Shown in pieces: positions 55,395 to 62,695 of a stretch of 64,000 bases of DNA. The position numbers were made by a program, and so were the translations under genes. Below the pieces are notes generated by a model. The model did no database searches and was not told where the DNA came from. It saw only the letters and a list, made by a program, of their open reading frames with translations. Source of the DNA: an uncultured Eubacteriales bacterium (GTDB lineage: Bacteria > Bacillota > Clostridia > Christensenellales > Aristaeellaceae); contig CADBKQ010000001.1 in assembly GCA_902795275.1 (NCBI GenBank), positions 62,001-126,000 of the forward strand. Direction: 5' to 3'. The first letter of the stretch is position 1. Every line of letters begins with the position of its first letter.

Positions 55395-57476
55395 TTATTC
55401 GGCGTCGGCGGGAGCTTCTTCAGCAGGCGCTTCCTCAGCGGCGGGCGCTTCTTCCGCTTCGCCGGGAATCTCGTCCAGGTTTTCAGGCAGCTGGGATTCA
55501 TCCTCCAGGGCCTGGCGGATGCTCAGGCTGATGCGCTTGGCTTCGGGATCAACGGCCAGCACTTTGACCATGACCATCTGGCCTTCCTGCAGCACGTCTT
55601 CCACCTTGGCAACGCGGGTGGGAGCCACCTGGGAGATATGCACCAGGCCGTCCACGCCGGGCTCCAGCTCGATGAACGCGCCGAAGGGACGGATGCGCAC
55701 CACGGGACGCTCCAGAATGACGCCCACGGGATATTTTTCTTCGATGTTGTCCCAGGGCTTGGGCATGAGTTCCTTGTAGCCCAGCTGGATGCGTTCGCGT
55801 TCCTTGTCCAGGCTCTTGATCTTGACCTGCACTTCCTGGTTCACCTGCAGCACATCGCTGGGATGAGCCACCCGGTTCCAGGCCAGGTCGGTGATGTGGA
55901 TGAGGCCGTCCACGCCGCCCAGGTCAACAAACGCGCCGAAGTCCGCGAAGCGGCGCACGATGCCGGTCACGACCGCGCCGACTTCGAGCTTTTCCCAGGC
56001 CGCTTCCTTCTTGGCCTTGTTTTCTTCCTCGATGACCTGCTTGCGGCTGGCCACGATGCGCTTCTTTTGCTTGTCCACGTCGATGATCTTGAGCTTCATG
56101 GGCTGGCCCACGAACTGGCCGATCTTTTCGACATAGCGCTGGGCGAGCTGGGAAGCGGGCACGAACGCGCGCACGCCGCCCTCGACGCTGGCGAGCAGGC
56201 CGCCCTTGACGGCTTCCTTGCCCACGGCGTCGATGTATTCGCCGTTTTCATACTTCTCCATCAGCGCGTCCCAAGCCTTGCGGTTGACGATGTTGCGCTG
56301 AGAGAGCAGGACGTTGCCTTCGCCGTCGTTGACCTTGACGACCTCGACCTCGATCTCGTCGCCGAGCTTCACGTCCTGATCCACCAAGTCGGAGCGCTTG
56401 ATCAGTCCATCGGACTTGTAGCCGATGTTGACGCACACTTCGTCGTCGGTGATTTGTACCACGGTGCCCGTAACGGTTTGGCCCGTGCGGATGCGAACCA
56501 CGGTCTTTTCGATGTCTTCCATGGTGAGCGCCTGGAGCTCCTGAGCTTCCTGCTCAACGGGAGCGGCGGCTTCCTGCTCAGCCTGGGCGACGGGTTCCTG
56601 CTGGGTTTCCTGGTCGATGTGTTCCATGTCGTTCATGCGTGTGACAACCTCCTTAAATGACCAATCCGGTGTAGATGCGCCGGCGGCTATTCCTATGTGA
56701 TGATTGTGGATATTGATAAAGTGCGCCGGTATTTCGGCGGCACGTTCCACCAGAATGGTCCGCGGGCAGATGGCCCGGCAGATCTCAAACAATTTGCGTG
56801 TGTTGGCGCTGCTTTTCCCGCCCACCACCACCATGGCGTCCACCTTGGCGGCCAGCTCCCGGGCTTCCTTCTGCCGCATCTGGGTGGCGGGGCAGACGGT
56901 GCAGCGGGCGTCCAGATGGGGGAAACGCGCTTCCAGGCGGGCGAGGATTTTCTCCCACGCGCTCAGGGAAAAGGTGGTCTGGGATACGGCCAAGGCTTTC
57001 TCCAGTTCAGGCAGCTTGTCCACGTCGGCTTCGCTCTGGACGATAAAGCATTTGCCCGGACACCAGGCGGCGGTACCCTGCACCTCGGGATGGTCGGGCT
57101 CGCCAGCCAGGATGACGGGAATGCCCGCTTCTCCGGCTTCCCGGACGATGTTATGCAGCGCCCGGACGGAGCCGCAGGTGGTATCCCGCACGATCAGCCC
57201 GCGCTCCCGGCATTCCTCCTCCACCTGGGGGGCAACGCCGTGGCTGCGCAGTAAAATGATGCTGCCTTTTTCCGCTTGCTCCACCCGGTCGATGGACACG
57301 ACGCCTTCCTTGCGAAGCGCGTCCACCGCCTCGGGGTTATGGATCAGCTCGCCGAGGGAATAGCATTTCACATGCAGCTCCCTGGCTTCCCGCGCGGCAT
57401 GGAAAGCAATTTCCATAGCTCTGCGGACGCCGGCGCAGTAACCGGCGTAGCGTGCGATGGTGTAGGGCATCTTCAT
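55395..57476 (-). CDS. ispH-rpsA: fused 4-hydroxy-3-methylbut-2-enyl diphosphate reductase / ribosomal protein S1 (IspH-RpsA)
   Basis: 693 residues. The N-terminal IspH part (1-285) has the three [4Fe-4S] cysteines C14 (GYCAGV), C101 (TTCGSV) and C195 (TVCPAT), the catalytic AGEPDHPE (E126) and SSANTRKLFEIC. It makes IPP/DMAPP in the last step of the MEP pathway. A Gln/Glu-rich linker (285-335) leads to four S1 RNA-binding domains (e.g. TVTGTVVQITDDEVCVNIG, VTGIVRRFADFGAFVDLGG, PVVRIRPFGAFIELEPGVDG), then a Glu/Ala-rich tail. Fusion of these two genes is a known feature of Clostridia. Start at 57476 or, two codons later, 57470. Confidence 0.96.
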   Translation of the reverse strand: MKMPYTIARYAGYCAGVRRAMEIAFHAAREARELHVKCYSLGELIHNPEAVDALRKEGVVSIDRVEQAEKGSIILLRSHGVAPQVEEECRERGLIVRDTTCGSVRALHNIVREAGEAGIPVILAGEPDHPEVQGTAAWCPGKCFIVQSEADVDKLPELEKALAVSQTTFSLSAWEKILARLEARFPHLDARCTVCPATQMRQKEARELAAKVDAMVVVGGKSSANTRKLFEICRAICPRTILVERAAEIPAHFINIHNHHIGIAAGASTPDWSFKEVVTRMNDMEHIDQETQQEPVAQAEQEAAAPVEQEAQELQALTMEDIEKTVVRIRTGQTVTGTVVQITDDEVCVNIGYKSDGLIKRSDLVDQDVKLGDEIEVEVVKVNDGEGNVLLSQRNIVNRKAWDALMEKYENGEYIDAVGKEAVKGGLLASVEGGVRAFVPASQLAQRYVEKIGQFVGQPMKLKIIDVDKQKKRIVASRKQVIEEENKAKKEAAWEKLEVGAVVTGIVRRFADFGAFVDLGGVDGLIHITDLAWNRVAHPSDVLQVNQEVQVKIKSLDKERERIQLGYKELMPKPWDNIEEKYPVGVILERPVVRIRPFGAFIELEPGVDGLVHISQVAPTRVAKVEDVLQEGQMVMVKVLAVDPEAKRISLSIRQALEDESQLPENLDEIPGEAEEAPAAEEAPAEEAPADAE

Positions 57477-57668
57477 ACCTCTCCATACTACTGGCTATTT
57501 AATATCTGTTCGCCGCATCTCTCTGTTTTCCTGCTATTTACAAAAATTTTTTTATTATTTTTTATTTTTATTTTTTTGCGGAAATACAACGGGCCTGCCA
57601 TGCGCCTGTGAATGAAACGTAAAATTTCCTTTTTTCTCCGCGGAATGCAGGAAAATGCTTGCTTCCTG

Positions 57669-57677
57669 TGTTATAAT
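57669..57677 (+). promoter_or_regulatory. extended -10 promoter of the M1-like peptidase gene
   Basis: TGTTATAAT (extended TGn-TATAAT) with no good -35 box; 30 bases before the start chosen at 57708. Confidence 0.5.
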
Positions 57678-57707
57678 AGGGAAGAAATCAGGGAAAGGGG
57701 CTGGAAA

Positions 57708-59216
57708 ATGGGGAGGAAGAGGTGTATAATACCTTGGGCCCTGCCGTTTGGCGCACGAAAAGCCGCGCTCTGTTTTGCCCTTGCCGCGCTGGCGGGGCTG
57801 GCGGCCTGGCTCCTGCTTCGCGGCAGCGGCGGAATACCCGGCCCCGGAAAAGAACTGACCGCCGCGGCGGAAGGGCTGACGGATTACCGGGTGGAGCTGC
57901 GGCTACTGCCGGAGGAAAACGCCCTGGCCATTTCCGAAACCATCCGGTTCCGCAACGGTACGGGGGACTCCCTTGACCATCTTGTGCTTCGGACGTGGCT
58001 GAACGCCTTCCAATCGGGGGAGAAAAGCCCCGCCGCGCTGGAAGAGGTGTACAGCGCCTGCTATCCGGAGGGCTTTTCGCCGGGCGGGCTGACGGTGTAC
58101 AACGTGACCTGGAACGGCCAGGCGGCGAACCACGAGTTTGTCAACAGCGACGAAACCGCCCTGAAAATTGCCATTCCAGCGCTGAGCCCGGGGGAGAGCG
58201 GCATGCTGTTTTTCCGGTGCCTGGCGAGGATACCCCATTGCGCTTACCGCACGGGATACGCGGATGGCTGCTGGCAGATGGGCAATGCGCTGCCACTGCT
58301 TTCGGTGTACCGGGACGGCGCATGGCGAACGGACGAATACAGTCCCATTGGCGACCCCTTTCTCAGCGAATGCGCCAATTTCCACGTGACGCTGGAAGCG
58401 CCGGAAGGGTACGTTCCCGCCTGCTCCGCCGCTTTGACCTGGGAGAAGGACGGCCTCTGGCATGGCGATTTGCCCGCGGCCCGGGACCTGGCCCTGTGCG
58501 TGTACGAACGCGCAGCCGTGGCGAAGGGGAAAGCGGGAAACACCCTGATCCTTGCCTATGCCGCCGACAGCGGCGAGGCAAGCCGGGCACTGGAGAACGC
58601 GAAAAAGGCGCTGGAAACCTTTTCAGCCCTGTACGGGGAATACCCGTATCCAACGCTTTCCGTCTGCAAGGCGGACTTTCCATTCAGCGGCATGGAATAC
58701 CCGGCCCTGTGCATGATCGGGAAAGGCCAGTATTCGGCTGAAAAGTCCGACAGCCTGGAACTGACCGTCGCACACGAAACGGCGCACCAGTGGTTTTACG
58801 CCCTGGTGGGTTCCGACCAGGTGCTGGCCCCCTGGCAGGACGAGGCGATCTGCGAATACGCCATGCTGCGCTATGTGCAGAAGCGCTACGGCCAGGGCAG
58901 CTTCGAGGCTCTCAAATACTACCGGGTGGACGCTCCGATGATGGAGAATGTTCCCGGCAGCCTGACCCCCGGCAGTCCCATTTCCTATTATAATAACTAT
59001 CAGGACTACCGCACCGTGGTCTATGGCCGGGGCGCTGCGCTGCTGCTGGCGCTGGATGATTTTCTGCCGGGCGGCGCGGATGCGTTTCTCAAAGCGTATG
59101 TGAAGGAGTTCGCGTTCCAATTTGTGACCAGAAAGCAATTTGAGGATTTCCTGAACGCTTATTCCGGCATGGACGCGAGCCCGCTGCTGTTGGATTATCT
59201 GGATACGGAAATGTGA
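57708..59216 (+). CDS. membrane-anchored M1-family (gluzincin) metallopeptidase
   Basis: 502 residues from the ATG at 57708; an in-frame ATG at 57612 lies upstream of the promoter. A basic start and one membrane helix (KAALCFALAALAGLAAWLLL) anchor an external protein. Aminopeptidase-N-like beta domain: LLPEENALAISETIRFRNG, DHLVLRTWLNAF. Active site HETAHQWFYALVGSDQ (HExxH, about residue 390), with the third zinc ligand Glu in WQDEAICEYA; SGMEYPALCMIG replaces the usual GAMEN exopeptidase loop, so endo- or unusual specificity is possible. Shorter than typical M1 enzymes, lacking the large C-terminal helical domain. Confidence 0.88.
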   Translation: MGRKRCIIPWALPFGARKAALCFALAALAGLAAWLLLRGSGGIPGPGKELTAAAEGLTDYRVELRLLPEENALAISETIRFRNGTGDSLDHLVLRTWLNAFQSGEKSPAALEEVYSACYPEGFSPGGLTVYNVTWNGQAANHEFVNSDETALKIAIPALSPGESGMLFFRCLARIPHCAYRTGYADGCWQMGNALPLLSVYRDGAWRTDEYSPIGDPFLSECANFHVTLEAPEGYVPACSAALTWEKDGLWHGDLPAARDLALCVYERAAVAKGKAGNTLILAYAADSGEASRALENAKKALETFSALYGEYPYPTLSVCKADFPFSGMEYPALCMIGKGQYSAEKSDSLELTVAHETAHQWFYALVGSDQVLAPWQDEAICEYAMLRYVQKRYGQGSFEALKYYRVDAPMMENVPGSLTPGSPISYYNNYQDYRTVVYGRGAALLLALDDFLPGGADAFLKAYVKEFAFQFVTRKQFEDFLNAYSGMDASPLLLDYLDTEM

Positions 59217-59239
59217 CGGTTTTGCATAAAGCAAAATCG

Positions 59240-59270
59240 CTTAGAACTTAGAACTAAGAACTTAGAACTA
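59240..59270. repeat. tandem heptad repeat, AGAACTW family (single arm)
   Basis: Four 7-bp units, CTTAGAA-CTTAGAA-CTAAGAA-CTTAGAA, then CTA, ending 21 bases before the next start codon. In the phase used for the other families the unit is AGAACTT/AGAACTA. No inverted second arm is visible. A small hairpin CGGTTTTGC/GCAAAATCG precedes it. Confidence 0.8.
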
Positions 59271-59291
59271 CCCACACAAAGGAGTCAAAAG

Positions 59292-60407
59292 ATGAAGCCA
59301 CAGGAATGCTGCGTACTGATCCCCTCCCTGTCCCCGGATGAACGCCTGCCCGCCTATGTAAAGGAATTGCTGACGGCGGACTTCGGCTTGATCCTGGTGG
59401 TGGACGACGGGTCCAGCGCGGAATATCAGAAATTCTTTGACGAGATCGCGGGCTGGGAGCGCTGCCATGTGCTGCACCATGAAGTCAACCGCGGTAAGGG
59501 CGCGGCCCTGCGCACCGGCTTTGCCTACCTGAAAGAGCATACCAGGCTCCGGGGCATGATCACCGCCGATTCCGACGGGCAGCATACCGTGCCGGACACG
59601 CTCAAATTGGCGGCGGAACTGAGCGACAAGGAAGAAATCCTCCTGGGCAGCCGGGACTTTTCCAAGAACAATCCCAACGTGCCGCCCAAGTCCCGCTTCG
59701 GCAACCGCTTGACCAGCGGTGTGTTCAGGGTGCTCTACGGCCAATGGCTGCCCGACACACAAACCGGCCTGCGCGCTTTCCCCAGGAGCCTGACAAACTT
59801 TATGCTGTCGGTTTCCGGCGACCGGTTTGAGTACGAGATGAACATGCTCATCCAAGCCAGCAGCCAGAAGATTCCCATGCGGGCCATCACCATCGAAACC
59901 ATCTACCATGAGGAAAACAAGGGCACCCACTTCCATCCCATCCGGGACTCCTGGCGCATTTACAAGCTGCTGCTGGGCAGCTTCTTCCGCTACAGCGCGG
60001 CCAGCATCATTTCCTTCCTGGTGGATTACGCCGTGCTGTCGCTGATGATGTTCTGGGTGTTCAAGGACGAGCCGGACATTACGCTGCTGGGCATCCCATT
60101 CAGCTTCAAGGCCCTGGTGGCGACGCCCATCGCCCGCCTGTGCTCCGCGCCGGTGAACTTCCTGCTGAACAAGAATTTCGTGTTCCAGACCAAGAACGCC
60201 CCCGGCGCGGTGGGCCGCTATATCATCCTGGCGGTGTGTTCGCTGGCCGTCACCACGCTGGTATTCGGGTTCCTGGATCACTTCGTCCACGCGGATTTCC
60301 TGCATATCCTGCTCAAAATCGTCATCGACGTGGCGATGTACGTGATCAACTACCGCATTCAGAAGGCCTGGGTGTTTCCCGCCCAGCGCGTGAAAGGAGA
60401 AAGCTGA
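59292..60407 (+). CDS. polyprenyl-phosphate glycosyltransferase fused to a GtrA-like membrane domain
   Basis: 371 residues. GT2 domain of the DPM1/GtrB type (1-225): VLIPSLSPDERLPAYVKELL, VVDDGSSAEYQKFF, NRGKGAALRTGFAYL, ITADSDGQHTVPD (acidic motif), DTQTGLRAFPRSL. C-terminal GtrA domain with four helices (about 232-365): FFRYSAASIISFLVDYAVLS, NFLLNKNFVFQTKN, RIQKAWVF. GtrB loads sugar onto undecaprenyl phosphate and GtrA flips it, so the fusion does both. AAAGGAG 7 bases upstream. First gene of a tightly packed four-gene unit. Confidence 0.93.
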   Translation: MKPQECCVLIPSLSPDERLPAYVKELLTADFGLILVVDDGSSAEYQKFFDEIAGWERCHVLHHEVNRGKGAALRTGFAYLKEHTRLRGMITADSDGQHTVPDTLKLAAELSDKEEILLGSRDFSKNNPNVPPKSRFGNRLTSGVFRVLYGQWLPDTQTGLRAFPRSLTNFMLSVSGDRFEYEMNMLIQASSQKIPMRAITIETIYHEENKGTHFHPIRDSWRIYKLLLGSFFRYSAASIISFLVDYAVLSLMMFWVFKDEPDITLLGIPFSFKALVATPIARLCSAPVNFLLNKNFVFQTKNAPGAVGRYIILAVCSLAVTTLVFGFLDHFVHADFLHILLKIVIDVAMYVINYRIQKAWVFPAQRVKGES

Positions 60408-60408
60408 A

Positions 60409-61401
60409 ATGAAATTATCTGTCCGTATTCTTTTGACTGTCCTCTGCGCCGTGATGGTGCTGTCCGCGCCCTTCGTGATTTCTTCCCCCAGTATTTTAGA
60501 GGACGCCCTGTGGGAGATGCAGGAGCAGCTGGACAGCGAAGCGGAGGAAAGCGGCGTGCTGCGTCTGTTCGTTTCCTCTGCTTGGGCCGAGGCGGTTTCC
60601 GAATACTCCCTTCCTATTGATACTTCCGCCGGCATGAAGCCCGACGCTTCCCGCTTTACCCCCGACGGATATGAGGACGATTCCATCCGCGTGCAGATGG
60701 AAACCCGGGAAGAGGACGGCGTGGTGTGGCGCATCGCATGGGTGGAAGTCGCGTCGGCTTCCCAGCTTCGCACCGCCTACGCGGGCAAGACGATTAAGAA
60801 GGACACCACCGGGCTGGTTACTGTTATGGCGAAGCAGCACAATGCCATCGTAGCCATCAACGGCGACAACTACACCAACGAAAAGGCCAAGCACAGCTTT
60901 ATCTACCGCATGGGCGAAAAGCGCCAGGACAAGCTGAACAAGCAGAAGGACATCCTCATCATCGACGAAAACGGCGATTTCCATACCTTCGTCAAGTCCG
61001 TCGGCGCGGACAAGTTCGAGAAGGAAACGGGACACAAGATCGTGAACGCCTTCATGTTCGGCCCCGCGCTGGTGCAGAACGGCGAAGTGCTCAAGCTCGA
61101 TAAAGAATACAACTTCAACCCCAGCGGTCGGGAACCCCGCTGCGCCATCGGCCAGCTGGACAGTCTGAGCTACGTGCTGGTCATCGCCGACGGCCGCGGC
61201 AACTCCGGCAGCGAAGGGGCCACCCACAAGGAACTGGCGGACTTCATGGCTTCCCTGGGCTGCAAGGAAGCCTATAACCTGGACGGCGGCAACAGCGCCA
61301 TCATGGTGTACAACAACGAAATTTACAACTATAAAGCCAGGGAGCGCGACGTGGCCGATGTGATCTACTTCGCCACTGCCGTGCCCTCGGAGGGAAATTG
61401 A
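60409..61401 (+). CDS. secreted phosphodiester glycosidase (NAGPA/DUF2233 family)
   Basis: 330 residues. Signal peptide or anchor SVRILLTVLCAVMVLSAPFV. The DUF2233 domain has NAIVAINGDNYTNEKAKHSF, FGPALVQNGEVLKLD, REPRCAIGQLDSLSYVLVIA and the signature YNLDGGNSAIMVYNN. The family includes the human uncovering enzyme that hydrolyses GlcNAc-1-phosphodiesters, and bacterial members act on wall teichoic acid or exopolymer phosphodiesters. Starts 1 base after the GT2-GtrA stop, so translation is coupled; it may trim a glycan phosphodiester installed with help of that transferase. Confidence 0.93.
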   Translation: MKLSVRILLTVLCAVMVLSAPFVISSPSILEDALWEMQEQLDSEAEESGVLRLFVSSAWAEAVSEYSLPIDTSAGMKPDASRFTPDGYEDDSIRVQMETREEDGVVWRIAWVEVASASQLRTAYAGKTIKKDTTGLVTVMAKQHNAIVAINGDNYTNEKAKHSFIYRMGEKRQDKLNKQKDILIIDENGDFHTFVKSVGADKFEKETGHKIVNAFMFGPALVQNGEVLKLDKEYNFNPSGREPRCAIGQLDSLSYVLVIADGRGNSGSEGATHKELADFMASLGCKEAYNLDGGNSAIMVYNNEIYNYKARERDVADVIYFATAVPSEGN

Positions 61402-61403
61402 CT

Positions 61404-62357
61404 GTGTTTGCTCTGCGTGAGGACGCCCCGAAAACCGTTTTTCTGGGCGTGGAAGTGTATTCCTTTGGATTCCATGTGGCCCTGGGCCTGGCCCTGGCGC
61501 TGATCCTGCTGGCCGCGCTGCTGCGGAAGCATAAGTGGAAAGCCGGTTACGCGCCGCTGACCGGCGTGCTTTCGATGGCCTGCGGTTTTGTTTTGTCCCG
61601 GCTGTTCTTCGGATTCATGGATGAATCCCTGGGCCAGACCATGCCGCTGTGGGCCATGCTGCGGGTGAACACGGGCGGCTATTCCATGATGGGTGCGCTC
61701 ATCGGCGCGTGTATCGGCGGGATGATTGCAGCGAAAATCACGAAGCAAAGCCCCGCCCGGCTGCTGGATCTGCTGGCCCCCTGCCTGCTGGTCTTCGCCG
61801 CCTGTGAGCGCCTGGGCGAAGGCCGCATCGAGGAATTCGGTGTCAGCCGCTTCCTGTCCGATGAACTGTTCAAAGGAACGTTCTTAACGGTGGAAACGGA
61901 TTTCGGCCTGCGGCTGAACACCTTTTACCTCGAAGCGGCTGTGATGGCGATTTTAGCTGTCGTGCTGCTGCTGGACATTTCGCCCAAAAGGAAAGCGGGG
62001 GACACCTTTCTTCTGTTCCTGCTGCTGTTCGGCGGCGCGCAGATTCTGCTGGAAAGCCTGCGGTACGATCAGCACATGACCATCAAGGCGTATGTGAAAT
62101 TGCAGCAGGTCATGGCCATGATGCTGCTTGGTACGGGCATCATCGTGCTGGCCCTGCGGTGCTGGCGTCAAAAGAAAGCCCTGGCCATTGCTTCCCTGAT
62201 CGCCATTCCGGTCTGCGTGAGCGCGGGCGTGGGCATCGAGTTCATGATCGACCGCACGGCAGTGAGCCATTACTTGCTGTATGCCGCGTTCCTGGCAGTG
62301 GTGGGCGTGCTGGTATTCCTGGGGCTGAAACTGCGGAAGGAGGCGGCAAAGGGTTGA
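61404..62357 (+). CDS. Lgt-like membrane protein (divergent prolipoprotein diacylglyceryl transferase family)
   Basis: 317 residues from a GTG at 61404, 9 bases after GGAGGG; the TTG at 61398 is only 3 bases from it. About eight helices. The layout (FHVALGLALALILLAALL, GFVLSRLFFGFMD, GGYSMMGALIGACIGGMIAA, ACERLGEGRIEEFG, LLESLRYDQHM) follows Lgt, but the catalytic His of the HGG motif is replaced (GGYSMMGAL) and the Asn/Gly signature GRIGNFxNxE is altered. I infer a paralogue that may not modify lipoproteins. Fourth-position partner YnzC overlaps it by 4 bases. Confidence 0.75.
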   Translation: MFALREDAPKTVFLGVEVYSFGFHVALGLALALILLAALLRKHKWKAGYAPLTGVLSMACGFVLSRLFFGFMDESLGQTMPLWAMLRVNTGGYSMMGALIGACIGGMIAAKITKQSPARLLDLLAPCLLVFAACERLGEGRIEEFGVSRFLSDELFKGTFLTVETDFGLRLNTFYLEAAVMAILAVVLLLDISPKRKAGDTFLLFLLLFGGAQILLESLRYDQHMTIKAYVKLQQVMAMMLLGTGIIVLALRCWRQKKALAIASLIAIPVCVSAGVGIEFMIDRTAVSHYLLYAAFLAVVGVLVFLGLKLRKEAAKG

Positions 62358-62572
62358 ATAAGAAAGACATCGAGCGCATCAACGAGCTGGCTCGAAAGAA
62401 AAAGACCGTGGGCCTGACCCTTTCCGAGCTGGAGGAGCAGCAGCGCCTGCGCCGCCAGTATATCGACGAATTCAAGGAAAACCTGAAAGCCACCCTCGAT
62501 CAGGTGTATATCGAGCGGGAGGACGGCACCTACGAAAAGCTGAAAAAGAAACCGGCGCCGGAGAATGAATAA
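62354..62572 (+). CDS. YnzC/DUF896 family protein
   Basis: 72 residues starting at a TTG (AAGGAGG 10 bases upstream) that overlaps the Lgt-like stop. The sequence NKKDIERINELARKKKTVGL, then TLSELEEQQRLRRQYIDEFK, is the complete DUF896 signature, a short two-helix bundle. The Bacillus homologue YnzC is encoded with sosA (yneA) in the SOS response; the role is unclear. Ends 16 bases before a terminator. Confidence 0.93.
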   Translation: MNKKDIERINELARKKKTVGLTLSELEEQQRLRRQYIDEFKENLKATLDQVYIEREDGTYEKLKKKPAPENE

Positions 62573-62588
62573 AGCAGGATCGTACAGT

Positions 62589-62613
62589 ACCCGGATAGCC
62601 TCCGGGTATTTTT
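62589..62613 (+). terminator. terminator of the GT2-GtrA...YnzC operon
   Basis: Stem ACCCGGA/TCCGGGT with a 5-base loop, then A-TTTTT. Confidence 0.85.
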
Positions 62614-62617
62614 CGTT

Positions 62618-62633
62618 CTGTACTTTCGTACAG
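62618..62633. promoter_or_regulatory. palindrome upstream of the MalT/LuxR-like gene
   Basis: CTGTAC-TTTC-GTACAG; a half copy CGTACAG also occurs at 62581. It occupies the -35 region of a TATAGT (62657-62662) that lacks a consensus -35 box, consistent with a regulator site. Confidence 0.5.
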
Positions 62634-62695
62634 TATCAGTTCCCGGATGCTTATGGTATAGTGAAGAAGCATACATTCTGCAAGGAGAAAACGAA

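Noticed and set aside
57612..57707. Upstream in-frame start for the M1-like peptidase
   Set aside because: It precedes the TGTTATAAT promoter, lacks a ribosome site and would put about 32 odd residues before the membrane anchor.
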